Below are positions 36,686 to 47,221 of a stretch of 64,000 nt of DNA, one piece after another. Source of the DNA: Liolophura sinensis (lineage: Eukaryota; Mollusca; Polyplacophora; Chitonida; Chitonidae); the NCBI RefSeq assembly GCF_032854445.1, contig NC_088295.1, positions 8,374,501 through 8,438,500 on the forward strand, in the 5' to 3' direction. A model generated the notes under the pieces. That model ran no database searches, had not been told where the DNA came from, and saw only the letters and a program-made list of their open reading frames with translations. The translations under genes and the position numbers were made by a program. How positions within the stretch are numbered: position 1 is the stretch's first letter; each line of letters opens with the position of its first letter.

Positions 36686-39355
36686 AGGCACACACTGTAG
36701 ACAAGACAACGATCAGGCTCAAATGGATACGGTATTGAGGTAAACAAATCACACCAACCCAAGATGCCATCGCCAATACTATAAATGTTGTTTAAAAATT
36801 AAAATATTTAAAAATTAAAGGTTCATTCGTGTCCGTTTAGTTCTACATTTTGTAGGTTTCAATGTATTTTTTTTTAAATCCCCACAATTGATTTATGACA
36901 ATATATATGTTGGAATCCAAGGTATGCCTGGCGAGGGCATACGTACCGGTGAGACATTTACGAAGAAGTGTAAACCTCGTCGTGTCAGACGTACGGTAAG
37001 ATGCATGTACTGTCCTGAATCGAGTCCATGATTTGGAGAAGAATGCCCTCTGCCTGACCTCAATGGGATGCCTTGGAAGAGGAATGCAGTCCTTAGTAGA
37101 GGACAAATAACTCTGCTTGTGAACACCTCCGGATAATGTACAACCCAGAGATGATCTTTGAGATATTGTTTGGTCAATATCATTGGACAAGGGTACACCG
37201 TCAGCAGATAATTCAAGGATTACGATTTCCCTAGTCCATTATTTAGACGCCTCCGTTATGTTATAATGAATGAGTCCGAAAATCATACACGGTTTGTCCG
37301 AAGCGCATAGTGTCAAAATGTCAACCGGGAAATGGATAAATATGGTTATTTCCGTGTAATTTCAGTATTATAGGACCTTCGAAATGACTTTCATTGATGA
37401 TGGGGGTTCCCTGAATCACCTAGCAGTCTCCTGCCAAACGTTAATCATTCAGTGACCTTCTCTCTGTGGATCAAACAGATACGTGTCAATCGGCAGTCCA
37501 TCCACATACATTAGTTTGTCCAGGTCGCTAATAGGGCTTCAAATTGACAAAGACAATGTATATATTACCAAAATCCGTGTATCGATATTCGCTTAGAAGG
37601 CCTATAGCGTTATTCCATCATATTTCGGAGGGGAAGGCATTGCCATTTTAGCTACACAGACGTCAAAGGACTTTTTTATAGACGTGTAGAAATATTTTTA
37701 ATTCATATGCGGCTATATGCATTCTCTTGTCGTTGTATTGGTATTATTAGAAATGCCTCAAGATCACCAAACTTTTGCTTCAAAAAATGTATAAATGCCG
37801 AAAAACATTTTGATGTGTAATTTGTTCATATTTTGCAAATTTGTGTGGAATCCGCTTTGCCTGTACTGTCAATAACACAACTTAAGCAGTCTTCGTTTTG
37901 CTAAAACATTGTATTTTTGGAGCCAAAATTGATTTTTCGCGCTATGTTATCAACGGTTATGAAGACGATTATACATTGTTGGCTAAGTCCTTCCAAAAAG
38001 AGAGTGTTGGGATATGAAAAAATAACGACATTGCGTCATAAAGTATAGAGCGGGGTTTGTTATAGCATTGCTGTTTTTAATTCTCTTTCGTATATATAAA
38101 TGCACCGGAGAGTTGACAAGCATCAATAAAATGATTGTTTAGTTTTTCATTTGCTCTATCGCGATAAGAGAGAACTGAGGAGAAAAGTGGTTTTTACCAA
38201 GTCGTTCCCTTTGGACTTTTACACAATTGACAATCTTAAATTTTCAATTAAGAAAGCAAAACATTACTGGCGTCACTCATACACAAAACAAAAGCGTTTT
38301 CAGAATCTATTTATGCGCACACATTACTTTATCATAGTAGGTTTAAAAAGAGTTTGGGTTTTGGCGGGCTCATAATCCAAGCCTGCAGCTAAACTAAGAT
38401 AACAATGGAAGGACAAATAGATTCAATACTGCATCGGAATTCGACTTTTGTTGTCTGTGTTATCGTTGGAACATAACATCTATTTCATCATGTTCTCTAT
38501 CGCATCACGATGGTACAACAAGTCGGTCCTAATTCTGATAAATTCATACTGCTGGGGCGCCATGCCGATAACACCACACATCACATCTAGCCCACTCAGT
38601 CGGTAATCAGACATTGTTTCTCTCTCCTTGTCTTATGAGCTGTTCATTCTAGAGGGTCAGCTGTAATAAGGCATACTAATGCACAGTGTTGCTTGACTCA
38701 ACAGTTCTAATTCACGTTCTTGGAGCATATGAATAATTGTGTAGATTTTACCATTCAGGGGCGTGACGTAAGAAAGTAGTCCCACTTATTATCCTGCGAT
38801 ACTGTCAAAATGTAGAACTGGCGTAAAATTGTTCCAAACTCAGCATGCAACAAAATAGCCATTCATGACATCGGTGATCTTTGGTTGTTCTCCGACTAAT
38901 TGCTTATATACTCAATAGTTTTCCTGCTTTTCTATCTAAACTGAAATCCAAGAAACTATACCAATAAATTCGCTTGCACTGTCATGTTTAACCCATGAAT
39001 GCTCTTGTATTTGAAATGTTTTATCATTTTGCTAGCAGATTGTCCGTTAAATGTCTGCTAGACAGACGTGGATCTACGACGCTATTGAGATACAATTGCC
39101 CTAGTGTTTCTTGACTATGTAGTTAGCTAAGGGTGACACCGATGATCATTCATTCTTGAGTACTGTCGCTTTTTTATTTTGATCAGACTAGCTTTGCAGA
39201 TTACAATATTTAAGCAACACGCTGGTAACGTAGGTTAGAAACAAATGGGCACACATCACCGTTAATGTCCTCCGATAACGCTTTATTTGGTTTATCTGCT
39301 TTCCGCTTTACTCACTGCAGACTCACCTGAAACTGATGCCACGGGGTAAATTTAT
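36686..39355. other. Non-coding stretch
   Basis: Two overlapping - strand frames of 115 and 107 codons lie at 36843-37216. The fact that both are open argues for chance rather than a gene. I see nothing else. Confidence 0.5.
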
Positions 39356-39574
39356 TAATTTATTTGATTGGTGATTTAAGGCCATGCTGATGAATGTTTC
39401 GTTTATACAATAGCGACCAGCATCATGGTTGGAGGAAACCTGGCAGAGCCCGAGGAAAGCAGGATCAACCGGAGAGGAAGTGGACTGGGTTTTAACTCAG
39501 CGCGATCGCATTGGTGGGAGGCTCCTGTGTCGTTGTACTGCGCCAGCACGCTAACCACCGGTCCACAGAGGCCC
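39356..39574 (-). repeat. SINE family A, diverged copy with internal deletion
   Basis: Reversed: 'ggggcctctgtggaccggtg', the B-box region 'gagttaaaacccagtccact', then the tail at 'accaatcaaataaat'. It is more diverged than the copies at 43.4 and 51.6 kb and lacks part of the middle. The 73-codon + frame through it is not a gene. Confidence 0.85.
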
Positions 39575-40555
39575 CTAGCAATGTGTAATTGCTATACAAC
39601 AGCATTAATGGCATTAAATACTATACAATGGCATTATTCCATGTAGAAGTTATAGTCAAAGAATAATATTCTATTACATCTTCTCACCGCTAAGCATCCT
39701 GCTAGTCGTCGTGTTTATAGTTTTTCATGTTTATCATAACCACATCGCAATGGACAACATACATTTGGAACAACATCTCTGCTGTTAAGTGCCATTATCC
39801 TTGTAACCGAAAATACCTTCACTCTTCAAGTGTCATTGCTTAGGTTTATACACTGATTTAATCACGTTCCTTGAGACAAAGGTGATTTCTCCTGAGAATT
39901 GCTAATTTATAATCCCGACCATATTTGCTCTGTAGAGTAGAGCAAGTGAACATGACCGGTGGAAATTTGGCTCTGGGACCTAACACAACTTTTTCCTTTG
40001 ATCTTTGCGACACACATGTTTTACAAGTTATAACTTCAGTAATTACCTTGAATAACAGCGGAACCAATCGGAAAGCGAATGTCAGCCGATGACTGCTGTG
40101 TCGTACGAACTCACCAAATTTGATTTATATGGAAGTTCTAAAGGAGTTAAACCAGCCAACTGATAAAGCATGAAACTATACTACGGGTCGGTAAATCAAC
40201 ATCTTTAGCTGTGTTCAGGGCATAACAGTATAATTGTCAGGACATTGTGTTTCTTTGATTTCTGGCTGATAGCTACACAAAACTGCAATGTTAAAAAGCA
40301 CTATATTTGCCTTTGGAGTTTTGTGCGCGCTATTACCAGCAAACTTTGGTGCATATGAAGGTGTTCTTGTGACAGCACCTGGACTTGGATTGCCATACAA
40401 TGTTTGTTTAAAAACAAAGGCGATTTAAGGTTAATTTCAGTTACTGCTAAGGGCATTTCATTGCGTTCTACGCGTTTTACACCAAGTGTGTGCGATGGAA
40501 ATGACACCGTTCTTGAAGACAGCAAGAGGATTAGTGGAAGTCAGGTGACTTGACA
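39575..40555. other. Non-coding spacer
   Basis: No supported exon. It leads into a minisatellite whose diverged edge units may begin near 40460 ('cgttttacaccaagtgtgtg'). Confidence 0.5.
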
Positions 40556-41790
40556 GCCAAGAACCTAACAAAACGCTTATTCTACGCCTTCTGTGCGCGA
40601 TAGCAGCCATCTGACAAGACGTGTATTCTTCACCATGTGTTCGGAACAGCAGCGACCTGGCAAGAAGCATATTCTACACCATGTGTGCGATAGCAGCGAC
40701 TTGACGAGACACTTATTCCGCGCTAAGTGTGCACGATAGCAGCGACCTGACAAAACTTATTCTACAGTGTGTGGGCGATATCAGCGACCTGACAAAACGC
40801 TAATTCTATACTGTGTGCGCGCAATAATAGCGACCTGACAAGACACTTATTCTACACCAAGGTCACAAGACGCTTATTCTTCACCATGTGTTCGCCATAG
40901 CAGCGACTTGGCAAGACGCTTATTCTACGCCGTGTGCGCGCGATAACAGCGACTTGCCAGAATCCGCGATCTGACAAGACACTTATTCTACACCACATGG
41001 GCGCGATAATAGCGACCTGGCAAGACACTTATCCTACACTGTGTGGGCGATATCAGCAACCTGACAAATCGCATATTTTACACCAACTGCGCGCGATAGC
41101 AGTGAGCTGACGAGATACTTGTTCTACACCAATTGCGTGCAATAGCAGCAACCTGACAAGAACCTTATTCTACACCGTGTGGGTGATATCAGCGACCTGA
41201 CAAAACGCTTATTCTACGCCGTGTGCGCGCGATAACAGCTATCTTACAAGACACTTATTCTACGCCATGTGCGCGCGATAATAGCGACCTGACAAAAGGC
41301 ATATTTTACACCAACTTCGCCCGATAGCAGTGACCTGACGAGACACTTGTCCTACACCAATTGCGCACGATAGCAGCAACCTGACAAGACACTTATTCTA
41401 CGCCGTGTGCGCGCGATAACAGCTATCTGACAAGACACTTATACTACACCATGTGCGCGCGATAATAGCGACCTGACAAAAGGCATATTTTACACCAACT
41501 TCGCCCGATAGCAGTGACCTGACGAGACACTTGTCCTACACCAATTGCGCGCGATAGCAGCAACCTGACAAGACACTTATTTTACACCGTGTGGGTGATA
41601 TCAGCGACCTGACAAAACGCTTATTCTACGCCGTGTGCGCGCGATAACAGCTATCTGACAAGACACTTATTCTACACCATGTGCGCGCGATAATAGCGAC
41701 CTGACAAAAGGCATATTTTACACCACTTGCGCCCGATAGCAGTGACCTGACAAGACACTTATTCTACACCACTTATTCTACACCGTGTAC
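40556..41790. repeat. Minisatellite, 46-48-bp unit with GC-alternating core
   Basis: The unit is 'gtgtgcgcgcgataacagcg' + 'acctgacaagac' + 'acttattctacacc'. There are about 26 copies. The left half is more diverged. From about 41.2 kb multi-unit blocks recur: 'ccaacttcgcccgatagcag' is at 41311 and 41495 (184 apart), with a relative at 41723. The 'gtgcgcgcgc' core is alternating purine-pyrimidine. No frame through it is credible. Confidence 0.93.
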
Positions 41791-43021
41791 GCATGGTTGT
41801 CGTGAGTTTACAAGAGATTTGTTTCTGCCACGACGATTTAATGTGCACTGGACGAAAGAAGTACCGGTACTATAAAGTCTTGCATGAATATTTAACAAAC
41901 CATCAATAACTGTGATTAGGCAATAAGGTTTCAAGTACCAAACAATGATATTTATGGCATTTTCCTTCAGTTGTATTCATTGAACATAATTACACATTGT
42001 GAAATGGGTCTAAGCGGAACAGGCGGGTTGTCAGGTAGATACGATTATCGAGTTGTCTGCAAGGGCTCTCGCAGGATTAAATCCATTTAGAACCGTTGGC
42101 AATCTAGAATCCAGAGAGCAGCGCGAAACAAACTTGTACCTCCATCCAATAATCTCAGATACTGCTGGCACAGCCATTACTCTCATATTACACCGGGCCC
42201 TTTCTTCGATTCCAATACTCTTTCATTACTGTTTTCTGTCCCGACTCTTGTGGCTTACCGAGCCTTCTATACACGACCAGCAAACACGTCAAAGTTAACA
42301 GATAGCTTCTCCTCTGGATTAGATTTGCGAGAGAAACTGTAAGTCTGATAATCACGTACGATTTCATACACGCAAGCCTCAGATTACTCCCTGGTCAGGC
42401 ACTATCACGCCAGCGCGCAGCCGACAGGAGGCGCCACTACGATGGAAAGTCAGTCATCTGTTCAGTGGCAATTGATGTTGTGTAATGACCAGCCTCCAGG
42501 TTAACAATAGTTCAAACTGATCTCTACAATGACTCATGCGTGCTTTCAGTTCAGACCGATCAAGCATCTAGCAAGGGATTACTAAATCTAAATAGACCTG
42601 ATTTAAGCCGTGAATAATCGCCACGGCCGATATTTTGGACACAGAGTGCTATGTAACACCATTTACGTTTTCCATACCCTATCAAGAATCCCACCGGATG
42701 TCCTTATCTTGGACAATCTGAACTGAGTTCGATGAATGAATCTATTTCTAGGATTTATGCGCAATCCGTCGTGAAGTGAGAACATAATTAGCTAACATAC
42801 TGCAGATCTTCAGGTGAAAATAATTCTTTTTCTGATTGCTGGAATGTCAGTAAGCAGTCCTTCAACACGAATTTATAAACTCGTGCAAGGTAATTTAAAA
42901 TAAAAAGAAACTCTTTTGAGCATCCGTAGCAATTCAATGTTTTTCAACAGGCTTTTTCCAGCGATGCCTGACAACTTGGTGGATTTGAGCAACTTTATGC
43001 TTAGTCAATATCACACATTTT
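41791..43021. other. Non-coding spacer between satellites
   Basis: One 81-codon + frame at 42053-42298 without recognisable features. I see nothing else. Confidence 0.5.
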
Positions 43022-43400
43022 ACACCAAACCACGACAATCTAGTGTTTTCTGAAGAGGCTTTTTTATATCAACGCACGGCAATTTAGTGTTTTGTCAGGA
43101 TAAATCTTGTTGCAAGAACGCACAACATTATACTATTTTGTCAGGATAAGACTTGTTGCATCAACCCACGACACTATACTGTTTTGTCAGCAATAAACTT
43201 GTCACATTAACTCACAAAAATTTGGTATTTTGTCAGCATTAAGCTTGTCACGTTAACTTACACAAATTTGCTGTTTTTTCAGAATTACATTTGTCACGTT
43301 AAAGCACATAAACTTGGTGTTTTGTTAGAATAAGACTTGCCGTATCAAAGCATAAAAATAATGTTTGATCAGAATTAGGTTTGTTATATCAATGGGCGGA
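43022..43400. repeat. Degenerate tandem repeat, ~46-bp unit
   Basis: Seven or eight diverged units built on 'ttttgtcaggataagacttg' + 'tcacattaacgcacaaaaat' + 'ttggtg'. Spacing is about 46 with small indels. Divergence between units suggests an old array. Confidence 0.85.
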
Positions 43401-43415
43401 ATTCATTGTGTTGTA

Positions 43416-43686
43416 TTTTATTTATTTATTTATTTGATTGGTGTTTTACGCCGTACTCAAGAATATTTCACTTATACGACAGTGGTCAGCATTATGGTAG
43501 GTGGAAACCGGGCAGAGTCCGGGGAAAACCCACGACCATCCGCAGGTTGCTGGCAGACCTTCCCACTTACGGCCGGAGAGGAAGCCAGCATGAGCTGGAC
43601 TTGAACTCACAGCGACCGCATTGGTGAGAGACTTCTGGGTCATTACGCTGCGCTAGCGCGCTAACCAACTGAGCCACGGAGGCCCC
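43416..43686 (-). repeat. SINE family A, full length, with target-site duplication
   Basis: The reverse complement reads 'ggggcctccgtggctcagtt' (A box), 'gagttcaagtccagctcatg' (B-box region), the whole body and the tail ending in 'aataaataaataaaat'. It is flanked by a perfect 11-base duplication 'attgtgttgta' (43405-43415 and 43688-43698). With those at 17221 and 51605 this is one of three full-length copies here. Frames inside it on both strands are repeat-derived. Confidence 0.95.
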
Positions 43687-43984
43687 TATTGTGTTGTAAG
43701 AATCGGCCTTGTTACATTGCAGCACTGTAGCGTGAGAAAACATCCGATCTGAACATAAATACCGGTATGTTTTATTGAGTTGCCAGGGATATCTTACCAA
43801 TGTTTTACAAACATAACATTACCAACTAAACAGACAATACTATATGTATGTGATTCCATACTGAAAGAAAAGTTTGGGTCAACTGACTCAAAATCTGAGT
43901 TATACTTTTGTGCTAATTCAACTCAGAAAACTGAGTCATGAAACTCATCTGGTTATTATTGTTGACTTGCTTGGTTCGTCGGAA

Positions 43985-44038
43985 AACTTACAGGCTGAGA
44001 TATTGCCGAAGTGTCGTTAAGCCATAATCATTCATTCA
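43985..44038 (+). repeat. SINE family D, 3' tail fragment
   Basis: 'caggctgagatattgccgaa' followed by 'gtgtcgttaagccataatca' and 'ttcattcac', matching the tails at 36184 and 51493. It directly precedes the SINE C copy. Confidence 0.68.
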
Positions 44039-44040
44039 CA

Positions 44041-44392
44041 GGAGCCTTTCTCCGCTTCGAAGTCGGGAAACCCCGGGATCAAACCCCGGTCGGGTCATAT
44101 CAAAGACTTTAAAAATGGAACTTGCTGCTTCTTCGCTTTGCGCTCAGCACTGAGAGGTTAGAGCAAAGAAACAGGACTGGCTGGCCTGGTGTCAGTATAC
44201 TGTGACTGGGTGGGGTGTCATGTCTGGTGTTTTCGGCATGATACTTCAGTGGCGGCAGCACTTTGGCGGCAAGGACTCGCCCTGCCACAAGAAGACACAA
44301 TATATGTACAGACACCTGAAGACTACTCGTCGGAATGTGGCTGATAAAATTGCTCATTACGACGTTAATCCTTAAGCATACATACATAAATA
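44041..44392 (+). repeat. tRNA-derived SINE, family C, copy 2
   Basis: B-box-like 'gggatcaaaccccggtcggg', then 'gtcatatcaaagactttaaa', 'gtgtcagtatactgtgactg', 'gggtggggtgtcatgtctgg', 'cttcagtggcggcagcactt' and a tail 'acgacgttaatccttaagca' with ATAC units. It is less diverged in the body than the copy at 6285. It lies inside the MITE-like element. Confidence 0.8.
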
Positions 44393-44505
44393 CAGGAGTA
44401 TTTCATAACTCAGCTGATAAGGCCATATAACTCCGTTTTCTGAGCTAGATTAACTCACTTGTATAATTGAGTTTTCAGTTAGTTGACCCAAACTTTTCTC
44501 TCGGT

Positions 44506-46017
44506 GCATATTAAACGTGCATCTGTCTTGTTGAATGCCATGCATACATCTATTATTGGTGCGAAATAGAAGAAATCACAGTTTCATGATAAAATACTAC
44601 ATACACAGTACACACTACACGGTACTGTCGTTATGCTCTAAAAACCACACGGCAGACTTCAACAATTATAATGTATGTTCCTTTTCTTTTCTGGGTGTTC
44701 CTCATTGTATTCAAGAATATTTCACTTATACGATGGTGACCAGCAATGTGGTGAAGGAATATACGTTCCTTAAAAGCCTAAAATATGGGTGTATATTTAC
44801 AGTTATAGACCAGTGCTAGTCTGGTGACGTTTACTACACTACGACGTGACAACCTTCACATGTCATGCTTCAGCAATATCAGAGAAAAACTAAATAAACA
44901 GCTGCCTTTTACCTTATTACTAAACTAAATTCGGGAAACGTGTTATAATGAAGCGTGAAACTAACATAACATAATAATACTATCATTGTTTCCATGTTTC
45001 ATGCTTCTTAACATGATGAAACTTCTGTACTTTCAGTATACCATAAATACCTGCATGTGAATGATGTGTATTTGAAGCGTGTTAGTGTTGTCAAGCCGCA
45101 AGCGCCTGGAGTAGGGTATAAGCGCTATCATCTCGTTGATTGCCTTATTATGATCTTATTACACCTTTCATAAGTGCGTGGAGAAACAGACGATTGACTG
45201 AAGGTTCATGCGTTATATGGCTGAGAGTGTCCCGTACAAGAATCACTTGACTGGAGCCTATTCCGTATCCAGCCTTGCATTACAGCGAGGATATTACGGT
45301 GAATAACCTGCCTGGTCAAAATCAATACGGTCAAGTCCTGGCATATATGCAATTGTTATATGGTGACTGATATATGCAGGCCTCATTAAGAGACCGTGGG
45401 TTGTTACGTATATACAAAACCTTAAAAAGATCGCCTTCATCCTGAATACCTTGTCAATTGGCACCAACTTACAGCACAAAAATCGATCTGTCTATGGCAG
45501 CCAATCGAGTCCTCTCCTCCTGACAGCGTTCACAAGACGGCAAAGCCAACAGACACGCCTTTAACAAACACAGAGATGCAACTCTGTGGAACACACGAGT
45601 ACTGTGCAAACATGCAGCAAATGAGAGTTTCTACAAACCGTACTCATGGCATCCAAAAATAAACCCAAAAGCAAAACTATACGCCTTCCAAACCAACTTT
45701 CCAGTGTTATCTAGTTCTTGTAAGAGGATTCAGAAGTTATAATATATAAAGATGTTAAACTTGTACAAATATGCAGTACGATGGATTTGGTTAGAAGTTA
45801 TCAGTACACAAACACCTCCTTTTGAGAGTCAACTACTGTATGTTTGCTTATTTTTTCTTAACATCTATTTCACCAGTTGTGGCCATATCCAAGTAAACCA
45901 CAAATCTGACTGAAAGATTGATTACAATCAATAACGCCATCTGTATCCCATCCCCATAGTGTTTCTAGATACGGACATCGAGTTCACATGTTTTATTTGT
46001 TTTGTCCATTTTACAAG
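44506..46017. other. Non-coding stretch
   Basis: No supported gene. It contains one SINE A tail remnant (44691-44758). Confidence 0.5.
44691..44758 (-). repeat. SINE family A tail remnant
   Basis: 'gtattcaagaatatttcact' followed by 'tatacgatggtgaccagca', the reverse complement of the family A 3' end, truncated on the other side. Confidence 0.8.
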
Positions 46018-46080
46018 CGGTCGTCGTATAAGTGAGATATTCTTGAGTACGGCGTGAAACACCAATCCAATAAGTAAATA
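46018..46080 (+). repeat. SINE family A tail remnant
   Basis: 'cggtcgtcgtataagtgaga' + 'tattcttgagtacggcgtga' + 'aacaccaatccaataag'. Strongly 5'-truncated, otherwise close to the family. Confidence 0.88.
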
Positions 46081-46957
46081 AAGCCATTTCACAACGCTGT
46101 CGCGTCGTTGCGTCAGCCAAAATCACACGTACTGTAACGATCCTTGTGATGCCTTCACTACTTGTTGTCATGGATATTAGGGCAGGCGTAAATTACAACT
46201 GCTCCGCGACTGTATTTGTAAATACAGTGGAGCGTAGAACGTGGCTTTGGAAAGAGTTTGCCAAAAATATATAAGAAATGACCTGCGTTAAATATGTGAG
46301 TATTTAAGGGGTTTTCCAATCTGAAAAAAGGTGCCATGTGAATTGCAACACGAAAGCGCCATCTATCGTGTTTAATGGGTATTGATGATTCCTGTATATG
46401 CACTGCTCAGCGGTCGGGTTTTTGTGTTATTCAGGGGTTTTCATTGGTTCCGGAATTTCCATTAGCCCATTCCATGGGCTTTTACATATTTCATGGCCGC
46501 CGTAGGTTTTAGCTGTCTCCCAGGGATTTCCCAAGGCTTAGCATTTTTGTCAGAAACGATACCCCTCTTGCTACAGGAAACATTTCCACCCTGTCGCGTA
46601 AGAAAAACTCGCATGCGTTTGTATTCTAAGCGAGCCATTCCGCGTTTCTTCACTGTAGTCACGTGTACGTGTGTTAGGTTTGCTTTCAGTAAATAACACT
46701 CAACACGAGAACTAAAAACGAGGCATTAAAGCTTCAAGAAGACAGTCATCTGCTACAAGTACAGCTTCAAGTGCAGTTAATTTTGCAAACTTGAAGAAAC
46801 AGTGGCGGTTGTGTCTCATTAATTCATTAAGGCAGCACGGCGACTGAATTTTAATACAACTACATTTAGGTCTTGCATCATCTGCTTATGTCGATATAAT
46901 GAAAAGACAACACTAGATCAAAATGTACAAATCCATCGATATAGTAGTCCACATACT
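46081..46957. other. Non-coding stretch
   Basis: A + frame starting at ATG 46493 ('MAAVGFSCLPGISQGLAFLS') has a good start context and meets a 'cgc|gtaaga' donor. The opposite strand is equally open and no partner exon was found, so I do not call it. Confidence 0.4.
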
Positions 46958-47221
46958 TTTAATTTTTTGTGATATCGCATTACCGAGATATTGCATAAGC
47001 AAAATCCCGCCCATTGAAAGAATTGGAAGCGCTGCCATGTTATCAAATTAACCAACCAGGCGCGATTTATATTTATAACTGTTTTCGCTGACGTCCCTTG
47101 GACACTGTTTTGCCTTTTAGCCATAAAAGCGTGCATAGGGTACGGGTGACCCGTGTCCGGATTCTCTAATATAGCATACCCAATGATTTTATAAGAACTC
47201 CAGACTAACAGCTGAGTTACC
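46958..47221 (+). repeat. Dispersed repeat family R, copy 3
   Basis: 'aattttttgtgatatcgcat' + 'taccgagatattgcataagc' matches the family start, 'ggaagcgctgccatgttatc' the middle, and 'attttataagaactccagac' the right part. It is shorter than copies 1 and 2, ending before their 'tttaggtctgtttt' end. Ends are approximate. Confidence 0.55.

Larger units (their letters stand above)
43860..44505. mobile_element. MITE-like element with ~80-bp terminal inverted repeats
   Basis: The left end (43860-43945) starts 'actgaaagaaaagtttgggt' and continues 'caactgactcaaaatctgag'. The reverse complement of the right end (44420-44505) starts 'accgagagaaaagtttgggt' and continues 'caactaactgaaaactcaat'. Matching continues to 'aactcagaaaactgagt' against 'agctcagaaaacggagt'. 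Between the ends lie a SINE D tail (43985-44038) and a SINE C copy (44041-44392), apparently later insertions. No transposase frame is present, so it is non-autonomous. I could not settle a target-site duplication, so the superfamily is open. Confidence 0.72.

Noticed and set aside
36843-37216. Overlapping 115- and 107-codon - strand ORFs
   Set aside because: Two frames open over the same bases suggests chance absence of stops. No family resemblance.
46493-46690. + ORF with good start context and a possible donor
   Set aside because: The opposite strand is equally open over the same bases, and I found no partner exon.
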